Shown: piece by piece, positions 1 through 10,662 of the stretch
Position numbering within the stretch: the first letter of the stretch is position 1
Layout: each line of letters starts with the position of its first letter
NCBI GenBank assembly: GCA_948567375.1
Contig: OX419761.1
Location: 9,178,501-9,242,500, forward strand
DNA: 64,000 nt
Reading direction: 5' to 3'
Source: Lunularia cruciata
Taxonomy: Eukaryota; Streptophyta; Marchantiopsida; Lunulariales; Lunulariaceae
Program-made: the position numbers and the translations under genes
Notes under the pieces: generated by a model
Databases searched by the model: none
Seen by the model: the letters and a program-made list of their open reading frames with translations, nothing else
Told to the model about the DNA's origin: nothing

Positions 1-249
1 AAGATTAGTGATGGAGATAATCTTTCAACTTATGGATAAACTATCCATGAGAGTTTGATTAATATGCACTCTAGGATTTGATATTGCTATAAAAATCTTG
101 GAGCAACCTGAACCTTTTGTGTTCCCTAGGGTGGATTATTTTCAAATGGTGCTAGTCATGTATATACTTTATTAATTATAGAGTGAGAGAAAAGAAAAGA
201 GAAAAAGAAAAAGAAAATTGAGAGAAAAGAAAGATAGTGAGGAGTTAAG
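1..249 (+). other. Unassigned leader upstream of family D gag
   Basis: No reading frame, LTR end or recognisable primer binding site is visible here. The stretch ends in a purine-rich run (about 178-240) just before the gag start. It does not resemble the 3' end of the family D LTR seen at 5301-5328 or 20721-20755, so the 5' LTR is either lost or lies to the left of the window. Confidence 0.4.
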
Positions 250-1976
250 ATGGGGATACTTCCGGTTTTCTTTGGCAAGAATGGAGAAGATATGGAGGCC
301 TTTGTGAGAGAATTCAAGGGAGCTTGTATAGGAAACAATGAGAGGAAGAGGAATGAGTGGGCCTCATTATTACTAGATTTCTTTGAGGATTGAGCACTTA
401 CATGGTATGAGTTAGAATACCAAAAGAGAGAGAAGAGAGATGTGGAAGAAGAGTCTTGGGAGAGTTTGACTTCAACACTCATTGAGAACTTTCTTCCAGA
501 TGAGAGTTATGAAAGATTGATGAGTGAGGTTAACTTTCTCAAACAAGGAGATGGAGAGAACATGAGAATCTATGTGGAAAGAGTGGAGAAGTTAGAGTCC
601 AGATTTTGCATAGTGTTGAAGAAGGGTGGAGATGATATGGAGACTACTATGATTGGCATAGGGAGCATGCTCACCAAGAATTTTGTGAGAGGATTGAGAC
701 CACAAATTAGAAGCAAGGTGAGATATGAGGAACCTTCTTCCAAGGTTGAAGCTATCAAGATTGCAATTTGTATGGAGGAGAGTTTGGAAGGAGATGAGAA
801 TGCTTTGGTGGTGGAGGTTGTACATCCTCCTCAAGGTTACAAGTCTGGTGGAACTTCTGATACTTTTGTGGCAAGGGTTGCACCACAAGTAGTAGTTGCT
901 TCAGTTCTTGCACCTCCACCAAAGGATCCACTTCAAACCATCATAGAACAACTTGCAGATCTCAAGATCAATGTGGTGCAACTATGGGAGAAGAGAGAGG
1001 TGGATCAGAATATGGGGAGACAACCTAGGAGTTATGGAAGTTATCCATAGAGAGGAGGCCAACCAACCAAAAAATTAAATTAGAGAAATTGTTTTGGTTG
1101 TGGAGGAAGAGGTCACATCCAAAGGAATTGCCCAAATTCCACTTACCATGTAGGAAGGGGCTATGAAGGAGCCAATAGGAGGAAAGAAGGAGGTAGTGAA
1201 ATCCAACTAGCTCCTAATCCAAAAAAAAGTAAGAGGACAATATCTATAGATGTGGTTGAGAGTAAGTATGAGAAGGGAGAGTGCTCAAACTCCAAGAGTC
1301 TTAATTTAGAGCTTTTGGCACAAGAGAAGAAGAGAGCTCATTTTGCAGAGGATGTGCACTCTTCTCAAGGATTTAGTCCTAGCCAAGATACTCCTATGCC
1401 TACTAGGAGCACTCGCACAAGCACTTTAACACCATTAACAACAAAGACTCCAAGGAAGAAGTTGGGGATGGAGGACTTCTTGATCTCAAAGCAACAATGG
1501 AACTACAATGTCTTGGAGAATGTTGGTACTCACAAGGCTAACATCACAGTGGGCCAATTGATTGCTTTGAATCCTACTTTGAGAAAGGAGCTTAGAGGTG
1601 GTTTGAGTTCTACAAGAAACAAGAGGAAGAAGGCAAAAGCTCCAATATCAATGGGGGTGGTGGATACCAAGCCAACACCATGGGAGGCTTGTGAATATGC
1701 CTCCAAGATTGATATGAGAGTGAATGGTCATAACATCAAGGATGCATTGGTTGATGGAAGATCAGCACTGAATGCCATGTCAGAAAGGTTGATGAAGAAG
1801 TTGGGTATGATACCCTCAAGACCTTCACATTTGTGGTGAGCATGGCAAATAAAAAACAAGTTCAACCAATAGGGGTGATGGAAAAGGTGTTAGTTTCAGT
1901 TATGGGAGTTCAAAATCTCATGACTTTTCAAGTCTTGAAGGATTCAAGCTATGACTTACTTCTTGGGAGGCCATGA
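250..1976 (+). pseudogene. gag-pro of gypsy element D1, broken by stops
   Basis: The frame opening at 250 (MGILPVFFGKNGEDMEAF) runs through capsid-like sequence with the usual ALTWYE and RIYVERVEKLE-type segments, then a CCHC zinc knuckle (CFGCGGRGHIQRNC, about 1090-1131). An aspartic protease follows. Its active-site position reads DGRSALNAM (about 1753-1779) where the family usually has D-T/S-G, so the catalytic triplet has changed. The protease C-terminal YDLLLGRP segment follows in another frame and ends in TGA at 1974-1976, where Trp is usual. In-frame stops lie at 391-393, 1048-1050 and 1081-1083, and a frame change follows about 1820. Normally Gag forms the cytoplasmic particle and the protease cuts the polyprotein. 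This copy is a clear pseudogene; the capsid boundaries are approximate. Confidence 0.8.
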
Positions 1977-2185
1977 GCAACACACAGAACTGATTGATGG
2001 CACAAAGGGTACTTGAGGATTGGCCCATCAAACCATAGAGTCATAGTTCCTGTGACTAACACCACCAACCTTCACATTTAGATACACCATCTTCTGATTA
2101 TTGGGAATCAGATTTTGAAGAAGGAGCTTTAGGTGTGGACACAAGCATTGAGTAGGAGACTTCCACGGAGGAGGATGCATCTGAA

Positions 2186-3691
2186 TTGGATTCAGATGTG
2201 TATCCCTTGTGTGTTATGGATTTTGCACCTAAGCCAGAGGTTTTGAAGGACCTAGAGAAATCACCATTGATACTTGAGGAGGTAGAGAGAAGGTTAGCTA
2301 CCCTCAAGTATGGCCCAAATGTTACCAAGGAGGAGAAGGTGAGATTTGGGGAGATTTTTTGCAAGTTCATCCATATGTTTGCTTCCAGTTACAAGGATTT
2401 GAAGGAAGTCACCTTGGGGGAGCACAAGATAGAGGTGGAGTCACATGCAAGACCAATCCGCCAAAAGCAACATCGCATTAGCGCACCAATATCTTTGGTT
2501 GTGAAGGAGGAGATTGATACATCCGGCCTCCTTGAGGTGGAGAATTTAGAGTGGGTGGCTCCAATTGTCATTGTGAAGAAAAAGAATGGCAAGCTTTGGG
2601 TATGTGTGGATTACAAGAAGCTCAACATTGTTACTAAGAACGACTACTACCCATTCCCATTCATTGATGAGATCTTGGAAGAGGTTGCAGGTCATGAGAG
2701 GCATAGTTTTGGATATGGTTATAGTGGATATAACCAAATCAAGATTGCACCAAAGCATCAACAACTCACCACATTCACCACACCTTGGGAGAATTATGCT
2801 TTCAAGGTCATGCTTTTTTGGCTTTGCAATGCTTTAGCCACATTCCAACAGTTCATGAACAAGGTATTTGAACTTTTTATTGGGAAATTTGTTAAAGACT
2901 TCATTGATGACTTTTGTGTCTATGGGAGCAAGGAGGAGCACTTTGAGCACCTAATCAAGGTCTTGCAATGCTTGGATGAGGCAAATGCATCACTCAACCC
3001 AAAGAAGTGCATTTTTGGATGTCAAGATGGTCTGCTTTTGGAGCACATCATCTCCAAGGATGGAATATTAGTTGATCTTGAGAAGGTGAGGAAAATCTCA
3101 GACCTTCCATTCCCTTCAAGCTTGACAAAGTTACAACAATTCTTGAGGATGGTTGGGTACTATAGGAGGTTCATCTTCTCATTTTCCAATAAGGCTTATG
3201 CATTGACCATCTATATGAAAAAGGGTGTAGATTACATGGTGATTTTGGAGGACAAGGAGGCTCTCAAAGCTTTTGAGGAGCTCAAGCAATCCCTTGTTGT
3301 AGCTCCAATTCTTGCTTAACCTGATTGGAGTAAGCCTTTCATCCTCTACACTGATGCTTCTAATGTAGCTATAGGATACATTCTTAGTCAGTTAGACCAA
3401 GATGGGCATGATCATCCAATAGCTTATGCTAGTAGGAAATTGGTTTCAGCAGAAAAGAACTACTCTATCACGGAGAGAGAAGGGTTGGCAGTGACCTTTG
3501 GTCTCAAGAAGTTTAGACACTACTTGATTGGAAGGAAAGCCACCATTGTCACGGATCACAAGGCTTTGAAGTACATCTTCAACAAGCCTAATGTTGAAGG
3601 GAGACTAGCAAGGTGGATGATACTCTTGTCTGAGTATGACTACACCATTGAGGATAGGCCAGGAAAGAAACATGCAAATGTTGATGTGTGA
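2186..3691 (+). pseudogene. Reverse transcriptase and RNase H of gypsy element D1
   Basis: An open stretch of 377 codons (2186-3319) holds the Ty3-type reverse transcriptase. The palm motifs are WVAPIVIVKKKNG, VDYKKLN, the IDDF catalytic pair near 2900-2912 (usual form FLDDF), LNPKKC, and the connection segment LQQFLRMVGYYRRFI. The frame continues past a stop at 3317-3319 into RNase H: the TDAS motif near 3350, ITEREGLAV near 3470 and TDHKAL near 3554. It ends at a TGA (3689-3691) where the typical DALSR segment reads DV-stop-SR. RT and RNase H together copy element RNA into DNA. The frame is shared with the integrase downstream, as in a normal pol polyprotein. Confidence 0.85.
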
Positions 3692-4930
3692 TCTAGAGCC
3701 TATGATCATGATGGAGATGAGCCAGTGGATGATTCCTTCCTAGATGAGGAGCTCATGACAATCTTAGTCACTCAAGAGGTTCCAATGGAGTACAAGGAGA
3801 TTGTGGATTTTGTGACAAGAGTTAACTATCCAAAAGGGATGCATGCTAGGAAGAGGAAGGCCCTTGCAGCAAGATTAGACCTTACACAATAGTGGAGGAT
3901 ATTCTATTTCACCAAGGAGCAGATAGTCTACTTCAAAGAGCCGTGGGTAAAGAAGAGTCTATCATACTTATAAAGGAGTTTCATGAAGATTTAATGTGTG
4001 GATGACACTTTGCAGGAAAGGTGACTGCTTTCAAGATTCTAGATGCAAGTTACCATTATAGAGGGATTTTCAAGGATTGTCTTGATTATTGCTTGTCATG
4101 TTTGTCAAGCTTTTGCTAGAAATTCTACATCCACTCCACCACTTAGATCAATTTCATTGCTAAGACCTTTTGAGAAGTGGGGAATTGATTTTGTAGGTCC
4201 TCTCAATAGAACTCCAAGGAACAATCAATACATTGTGGTAGTTATTGATTACCTTACCAAGTGGGTTGAGACTAGACCATTGAGGGACAAGAATGAAGAT
4301 GAAGTTGGTAGATTTCTTTATGAACGCATTATCACTAAGTTTGGATGCCCTTTGGAGTTGGTTTTTGATAGAGGAGGAGAGTTTACAAGAAGCATTCTAC
4401 ATCCATGTTACAACATTTCTCTATCACACATAGAGTAACTACATCCTATAAGCCAAATTCCAAAGGCTTGGCAGATGAAGACTTCCACCGGATATTCTCC
4501 ATTTCAATTGGTATATGGTATTGAGTCTACCCTACGACTTCAATTTGATCTTCCTACCTTCCAAAGCATTCATATGACATTGAGGAAAGCACAAGGAGGT
4601 GATGCAAAGAAGTCAACGAAGGAACAACTCATGGAGTTGGAAGAGGCTAGAGCAGTTGCTATAGTTTGAGTGGAGCAGGCCCAGATGAAACAAAAGGATA
4701 GCTATGACAAGAGGCAAGAAGAAGGTGGAGCCTTTCAAAGAAGGTGATTGAGTTATGTTGTTTGATTCTATTCGATTCAAGAGAGTGCAAATAAGTTTTT
4801 GCCTAAGTACTTTGGACCTTTCATAGTGGAGAAGATGTGGGGTAATTACACCTATGATCTCAAGGAGTTGGGAGGAAGACACTTTGATAGGATTAACCAT
4901 GATAAGTTGAAGATGTATCATAGAGGGTAG
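3692..4930 (+). pseudogene. Integrase of gypsy element D1, internally deleted
   Basis: The N-terminal HHCC zinc module is recognisable near 3978-4120 (FHEDLMC, then CHVCQAFA), with an in-frame stop. The catalytic core follows: KWGIDFVGPL (about 4180), VVIDYLTKW, and FDRGGEF (about 4366). It then breaks off: sequence resembling HRVTTSYKPNSKGLAD is joined directly to STGYSPFQLVYG at about 4475, so the part of the core containing the last catalytic acid region is shortened. The C-terminal barrel-like segment KYFGPF through the stop at 4928-4930 is present and carries no chromodomain. Several stops and frame changes make this a pseudogene. Confidence 0.8.
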
Positions 4931-4960
4931 AGAGACCTTCACTTTGAGGACAAAGTGAAA

Positions 4961-4978
4961 ACTTAGTCTGGGGGTAAA
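4961..4978 (+). promoter_or_regulatory. Polypurine tract of element D1
   Basis: The purine-rich string AGTCTGGGGGTAAA lies directly before the LTR start TGTAACACCC. This is where Ty3/gypsy plus-strand DNA synthesis is primed, and the position fixes the LTR boundary. Confidence 0.7.
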
Positions 4979-5328
4979 TGTAACACCCATTTGTGCATGT
5001 GTGTGGTATTGTGATACTTAGCTTGGTATTACAAGTACTTGAGAGATAGTATTTATATAGAGATAAAGGATAGTTCTACATTAGTCATGATAAGGTAAAG
5101 TTATTCATAGCTAAGATAGAGGGGACCTTACTAGGGTGAGGAAGTACTCATCATCCTTTCATTTGCAACCATCTCTCTCATTGAGGTCTCTAGTGAGCAA
5201 TGTCTTGAGTCTTGGAGTGTTAGCCTTGGAGGAGTATGATGGAGTTGGGGTTCCTTACCTTTTTAGTCCAAGTGTGCTACCATAATAGCCATCACAGGTT
5301 CATCTTGAGTGAGAGACAGGCCGGCTCA
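4979..5328 (+). repeat. 3' LTR of element D1 (internally shortened)
   Basis: It begins TGTAACACCC after the polypurine tract and is judged to end at CA in GGCTCA, the last point shared with the LTR at 20097-20755. The first 150 bp and last 190 bp match that copy. A block of about 300 bp present there (about 20265-20550) is missing here, leaving an LTR of about 350 bp. Confidence 0.7.
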
Positions 5329-5589
5329 CGGTCCAACTTTGAATGGTACCAATAGTGGCCCCAATAGTGTGACTTGTGAACTCTAATAGTATATACGATC
5401 ACCACTAGGCAGTCCATGAGTGGCTATTGAAATAATTGTCATTGCCAAGATAATCACTCATGCATTCTAGCCAACTAGTTCAAGTACTTTAAATAATATA
5501 TCAATTTTTGTGCATATATACAACACTACATAACATACATCCTTGTCAACATCATATAATTTAGATGCACAATTTTAGGATCCCTTGAA
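5329..5589. other. AT-rich spacer, nothing recognised
   Basis: This stretch after the D1 LTR has no open frame or repeat that I can identify. Confidence 0.4.
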
Positions 5590-6190
5590 GTGGATGCTAA
5601 GATTACCGGGTGTAAGATTACCTTAGTACACATTGAGCCCAGTTCAGGAGCAAATTTTATGACAAAGGATACAACCCATAGACTGGGATATGATACATTT
5701 GAGCCAACTCCTTGAATACTGAAATTTGTGGATCAGTCATGATGCTGACCCTTGGGATTATTGTCAAATGTTTTTATCCTCATTGAAGGAGTGCACTTCA
5801 AGTTGAACTATATCATAATTTTACCAATAACCAAGACAAGGTATCCCTTGCTAATTGGTGGGCTATGGTTGTATAGTGCCAAGGTAGTAGTAGATTGGCA
5901 CCAACATAGACTGAAGTTCAAAGAGTTCAGAAGGTACCCCAGCTCAGAGAAACTACATCATTTGAAGATGAAGAAGCATTAAACAAGTCTTTGTCCTCCT
6001 CCTTGGATCACTCGGCAGATGACATATCAGAAAATTACCTAGAATGTTACAAAGTGGAGGTTACCAAAGAAAACTCATACAAAAGCTCTCTGGATCATAG
6101 CGAGATGGAAGATGGGAGGAATAACTTGCCTCAAATTGGATTCAGTAAAGTGAGTCATGTTGAAGGAGTCATCAATCTTGATGTTTTTTA
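5590..6190 (+). pseudogene. Degraded retropepsin fragment of another gypsy family
   Basis: Near 5620-5660 the frame reads VHIEPSSGANFM, which aligns with the D-x-G-S-x-x-N-x-M active-site region of gypsy proteases but lacks a clear catalytic Asp-Thr/Ser-Gly. About 70 codons later comes YPLLIGGLWLYSAKV (about 5846), the typical protease C-terminal I-x-G-R-x-W-L segment. A short tail (5991-6190) follows in another frame. No reverse transcriptase follows, so this is an isolated fragment. It differs from the D1 protease and must come from a separate family. Confidence 0.55.
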
Positions 6191-6798
6191 GGACATAATT
6201 TTGGAAAAAAGGAAGGTGTTGAAGATATCCAAAACCATGTAGCCAAAAGAATTAGCCATATAGGAAGTCATACACAAACTCTAACATACCACAATTGCTT
6301 CCCTGGTTGTTAGTTAGGTCCCTCTAACTCTAGGTAGTTATCTACTCCAAGTATGTGATATGCTCTATGTTGAGCAAAGATCAAGAGGCTGTGTGCTATA
6401 GTGCTCCATTATTAGTCATATATCTACAAATAAAACCAAGAGGCCAAGGCAGCATCAGATCACACAAGGAAAGAAACCAACCATACAAGATAGTTGTGTT
6501 GTTAGGATCATCCCACACATGTGGAAAGCTATTGAACCCCAAGGAATGAAATGGAATATGAAGAGGCTTCATCTTAATAGAATTGGGAAAAAACTAGCAT
6601 GCTTGAGCATGATAGATGAGGTGTATTGAATTTCAAGAGCAGAAATTCAATACACCTATTCAATGTCACTTCAAAGGAAAGCCCAAAGAACCATTGGGAA
6701 TAGAAGATGAGGTGAGCTTACCCAAGACCAAGTGAAGTAGCTCTTTAATTACAAACGACAAAGATGGCGACAAAGATGAAGATAACTTTGGTGGGATA
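6191..6798. other. Unassigned stretch between protease fragment and coiled-coil frame
   Basis: Only short, interrupted frames are present. A local duplication of the words AATTCAATACACC and TTGAATTTC around 6628-6660 forms a small inverted repeat. I see no gene. Confidence 0.35.
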
Positions 6799-7900
6799 TT
6801 GTATCTAACAAAGGTTGTCACACCATTGCTGGAACTACTGAAGGAGCATCAGAAAGTAATTCCCCAAGATTGTAGGAAGGTGATGAATGAGTTGCATGTG
6901 GTGAAGCATTTGCTGAGTGAAGTGAAGGGGTTGCAAGAGCAACAAGTCCAAAGGAATGAAGAAATTGAAGAACTTTGGAGGGATGAAGTCTTGAAGAAGA
7001 AGACTTTCGAGATGTTACAAGAGAGCTACGAGTCAAGAGGGAAAGAACTACAGAAGCAAGCAAGGGAATTGAAGGAGCAAGCAATGTGGTTGAGCAAAAT
7101 GAAGGAGGAAGTGAGTGATGTGTGCATCGAGAATATTCATTTGAAGGCGACGGTAGCAATAATGGAGCAGGAGTTAGACAACTTGAAGAAGAGTGCAGTT
7201 TGGAATGATCAAGCTGGCAGAGGGAGTTAGCAGTCAGGCATGAAGAAGAAGAACGATTGCGTGAGCTAGTGCAAAGTGCAGAGCTATGAAGTCCACTATA
7301 TGCGGAGGAGAAGAAGATGCTTGCTGCTGAGTACAAAGACGAGTTGAAGATGTACCGTGAAGAGCTAAAGGCAGAGCGATCTCATGGGTATGAGTCGGAA
7401 TCGGTTGAAGATATAGTAGGCAAATTGAGAGCTATGATGTGTACTGAGGCTGAAGGGAGATTAGAAGAGGCATGTTTGCATGAATCCAAGTTGCTTGTAC
7501 AGGAAACTCGGAAGAGGAGAGTTAAAGACATAGATATGAATATTTTGCTGATCCGATTGACGGAGAGAGTAGATAGGAAGATGTTAGAAGTAGAGGACAA
7601 CATTAGTCTCATATTAGATTTCATCAATTCAGAGTTAGAGAAAATTAGGAATAGTGTGACAGCGGAGAGGAAGTCTGATGTTGCAGAAATTGGAGTACAG
7701 GTGTCATCGGACTTGGTATTTGATACATTAGAGAAGAGTTTAAGGATGTAGATGGATTACCCATGAGCTCAATTGTAGATTGTAGTGAAGAAGTAGTAGA
7801 AGTAGTGAAGGAATTAGTAGTTTTAGATACACCCGAAGAAGGAGAAGTGGTAGGAAGATCATCAGGTTTGGAAGTTGATGATGAAGTAGACATCAGATAG
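6799..7900 (+). pseudogene. Broken coiled-coil protein frame, family not recognised
   Basis: Three overlapping frames join end to end: 6799-7230 (143 codons), 7317-7751 (144 codons) and a tail to the TAG at 7898-7900. They need one frame change near 7220, one in-frame stop near 7288 and one frame change near 7740. The conceptual product of about 360 residues is rich in Glu, Lys and Leu with heptad-like spacing (for example KELQKQARELKEQAMWL) and ends in an acidic tail (EEVVEVVKELVVLDTPEEGE). Coding-like composition persists across the breaks, which suggests a once-functional gene or element reading frame. It lies downstream of a retropepsin fragment and may be an accessory frame of that element. 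No function is claimed. Confidence 0.45.
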
Positions 7901-8760
7901 GTGTAAGTATCAATTTTGAGATAGGAAGAGGCAGATATGAAGAGATGGATTGTTAGTTTGGATCTGTAGGGAGGAAGAGATGTTAGGAAGCGGTGTATAG
8001 GTAGGAAGAACTGCAGTTTGGTTCAGTATTTAAGGGGAGCATTTGCAGTACTATGTTGTTCATTATTCATATTTCTGAAGAAAGATAAAGCGAAGTGCTG
8101 GTTTTGAGTGCTGGTCGCTTGAGCTTAATTCTGATTGTCAATTCTGTGTTTGTGTTTGTGAGTGTGTGGAGAATTTCAAAGTGCAAGTCAATGTGTCTGT
8201 GGATGTTGGATTCTGCAGCCTTGATCTTCATTCTGTGTGTGTGATGTTGAGTGAAGTGCATCGGAGCAATGCCTTGACAGATTCAAGAAGAATTGTAGTG
8301 TTGGTAGTATTCTACATTTGTGAGTGTAGCACAAAGTTGATGTGAAGCAATTTTGATTGAGGAAGTTGTGCCTTTAGTGGAGGGGTGGAACACAATTTTG
8401 AGGCAAAATTGTTCTTCATAGTGAAGTGCCGTCTTTGGGAGAATCTGAATCATCACAATCTAGAGTTGTTTGGACAAAATTTGTATGTTGTGATTATGAG
8501 TGTGTAGTCGTGACAAGTTGTCAAGATTGTAAGCTTGTTACTTTCTTCTGGGTATAGTTTCTACTTGAGAGATTAAAGAAGAAATCAAGAAGAACTACAT
8601 TGTGACTTTTGACTTTGTATTTGGACATTTCTGAATCGCATCTCTGCGGGAACAACTTTACTTACCTGATTACCGCAAAAGTGATGTTTGCCGGGTTGTC
8701 ATAATGGCAAATGGAGAAAGGTATGTAGCACTTTTCTCCTCCTCAAAATCTTTCTGTAGT
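7901..8760 (+). other. Promoter-like or LTR-like non-coding stretch
   Basis: No frame is open here. A TATA-like TATTTAAG lies at 8027-8034, followed by GT-rich sequence (about 8085-8560) with many TGTG words. This could be the LTR or 3' flank of the element that carried the coiled-coil frame. I could not find a second copy in the window, so the LTR reading is unproven. Confidence 0.25.
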
Positions 8761-10198
8761 ATCTTGGCCTGTTTATTGAACATGTTTGCCCATAATCTAC
8801 TAGGTTGCTTGAGTACATATAATCAAAGAACACATTTTGACTATTGGTCAACTAGGTAGTTTATTTACGTTTAACAATTTTCATAATTGGCTTTCCTATG
8901 GCTCTTCTTGCAGAGTCTTTTTAAATGGCTACCCTCTACTCATTATTATTTGACCACTTATCATTGAATGTGGCCTTGATCTTGGCCGTTACCTCATTGC
9001 CTATGAACTTTTAGTCAAGAGTCGTTGCTCTTGCAACCATTGCATCTAAGCCAAGTACCATGAGCCAATGGTCCTTTGTCCAATTGTGGATGTTACTTCT
9101 TGTTCTCCCAAGAATCTTCTCTCTTTTTTCTCTCATCTTCTGTGTCATGGTAAAGTCAATCAATTCATAGCTATAGAGCAAGAATCCCAAGTGTTTGCTC
9201 AAGATAAATGTGATTCTATAGTAAATTACCCATTTGTTTATTGCAAGAGACCTAAGGATAGCCTTTGGAATCTTTCTATACATTCCAAGTGCAATCACCA
9301 TGGTTTTTGATAGTAGGAAGAAAGCCATTGCTCTACTCTAAGTATTGTGCATCACTCTAAGTGCTACCTCAATCAAAATGAAATGCATTCTCTTGGTTCT
9401 TGGTGAATAGAAAATTCTATTCAGTCAACTATGAAAACATGTGACTCTTCAAAAAGTGAGATTGTTGGCCAATTCCTCTATTTATAGCTCAAATCCTTAG
9501 TTATTCTTTAGCCCTTTGGCGCTTAAGGTATAGGTGTGTATTTGATATTTGCAAAGGCATCTACATGTCCTTTATGGTAAGGTGTCACTCTCTTACATGT
9601 CAAAGATTCTCCATTAGTCACTTCTCACATGCCAAGCTTACCTCCCAAGTGCTAATGGTTATCTTTTTTGTAATAGCCATTGGCAATGTGTTCAAATTGT
9701 AGTAGCACTTACATACAAGTGTAAATGGGGTGGGTGTACTTGGCACTTGGGCTTGTAAGCACTATCAGTTTTTATTATCCTACAAGCACTTGAGATTACC
9801 TACATCTCTCCAAGTGTTGCTCATCATGCAAGCACTTGGGATTATCTTATATTTTCCAAGTGCTACTCATCCCAGCATCTATGGCACCATACAGAGTGGC
9901 ACCTCTCTTTGATGCAATTTCACTAGTAACAACTAATATCCCTAGCCTTTCTTTAACACTTAGGTATAATTTGATCAACAAAAGCAAATTTTGAAGAAAT
10001 TGGGCACCACACCAAGAGGTGTCAACCAACCAAGGTACCATCAAGCTACCAAATGGAATAACCAACACAAGACAATCCCATGTCTTGTAGTTGGCTATCC
10101 AAATGTCCTCCAGTTCATTTGAAAATATTTAGTTTGTTCTTTTATAGCCTGGTCTGAATCTGACTAAATCTGCTACTGGTGGTGATTCTTGGATCAAC
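8761..10198. other. Unassigned DNA left of element E
   Basis: Short open stretches occur on both strands (for example a 105-codon minus-strand stretch at 9011-9328), but none has a motif I recognise. A phrase of the type 'AAGTGCT' followed by short variable sequence recurs between 9520 and 9870. I see no gene. Confidence 0.35.
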
Positions 10199-10203
10199 AT
10201 GAG
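10199..10203. repeat. Target-site duplication of element E (ATGAG), left copy
   Basis: ATGAG directly precedes LTR1 and is repeated exactly at 18831-18835 after LTR3. Five base pairs is the normal Ty3/gypsy duplication length. Confidence 0.85.
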
Positions 10204-10662
10204 TGTGAAAGACCAAAACCAAGGAGAGAAATAGGAGAATGGAAACTCACATTGGGACACTTGAATGAGGGAAAACTCCGAATGCCTAGCATGAGCTTTG
10301 GCCTTGGTATTTATTGCTAGCATACAAGACTCTTGAAGCTTCTCAAGAAGCTTCCTTGAGCCTCTTTCTTGGAGTGCAAGCCAAGTTAACTATGAAGCTT
10401 CTCAAGAAGCTTCCTTCTAGAAGCCGCCTACTTGGCGTGCAAGCTAAGCTAGTTAGAAGCTTCTAGAAGCTTCCTTCTAGAAGCTACCTGCTTAGGGTGC
10501 AAGTTAACTAGTTAGGAAGCTTCCCAAGAAGCTTCTTAGATGCTTCTAGAATATTCTAGGCTATTTTGTCTTATTCACTACTTTGTAAGCCCGACTAACT
10601 TTGTCTGCCCGACTAACTTCGTCTGCCTGACTAACTTTGTCTCTAAACTCCATATTGTTACA
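10204..10662 (-). repeat. LTR1 (3' LTR) of element E
   Basis: The LTR is about 459 bp with termini TGTGAAAG and TTGTTACA. It shares its whole length with the LTRs at 15421-15846 and 18408-18830. It carries extra copies of an 18-bp unit (CGACTAACTTTGTCTGCC, about 10592-10642) that the other two LTRs hold once. The TATA box is altered (10307-10316 reads CAATAAATAC on the minus strand), while the clusters of GAAGCTTC palindromes are kept. Confidence 0.85.

Larger units (their letters stand above)
250..5328 (+). mobile_element. Decayed Ty3/gypsy retrotransposon D1 (Athila/Tat-like), 5' end not seen
   Basis: The order gag, CCHC knuckle, retropepsin, reverse transcriptase, RNase H, integrase, polypurine tract, LTR is the Ty3/gypsy order. 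There is no chromodomain after the integrase, and the RT active site reads IDDF followed by CVYG, as in the Athila/Tat branch. gag-pro lies in one frame and RT-integrase in another, each with several in-frame stops and an integrase deletion, so the copy cannot be autonomous. The 3' LTR begins TGTAACACCC and is shared with the copies at 20097-20755 and 21054-21243. The family assignment comes from motif recognition; a search against a plant RT-domain library would settle the lineage. Confidence 0.85.

Noticed and set aside
1-250. A 5' LTR and primer binding site for element D1
   Set aside because: The string TGGTGCTAG near 148-156 is too far from TGGTATCAGAGC, and the left flank does not match the known family D LTR end.
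6818-7336. Ser/Leu-rich minus-strand frame opposite the coiled-coil frame
   Set aside because: Composition (Ser, Leu, Pro) is what the complement of a Glu/Lys-rich coding strand gives; the + strand has the heptad pattern.
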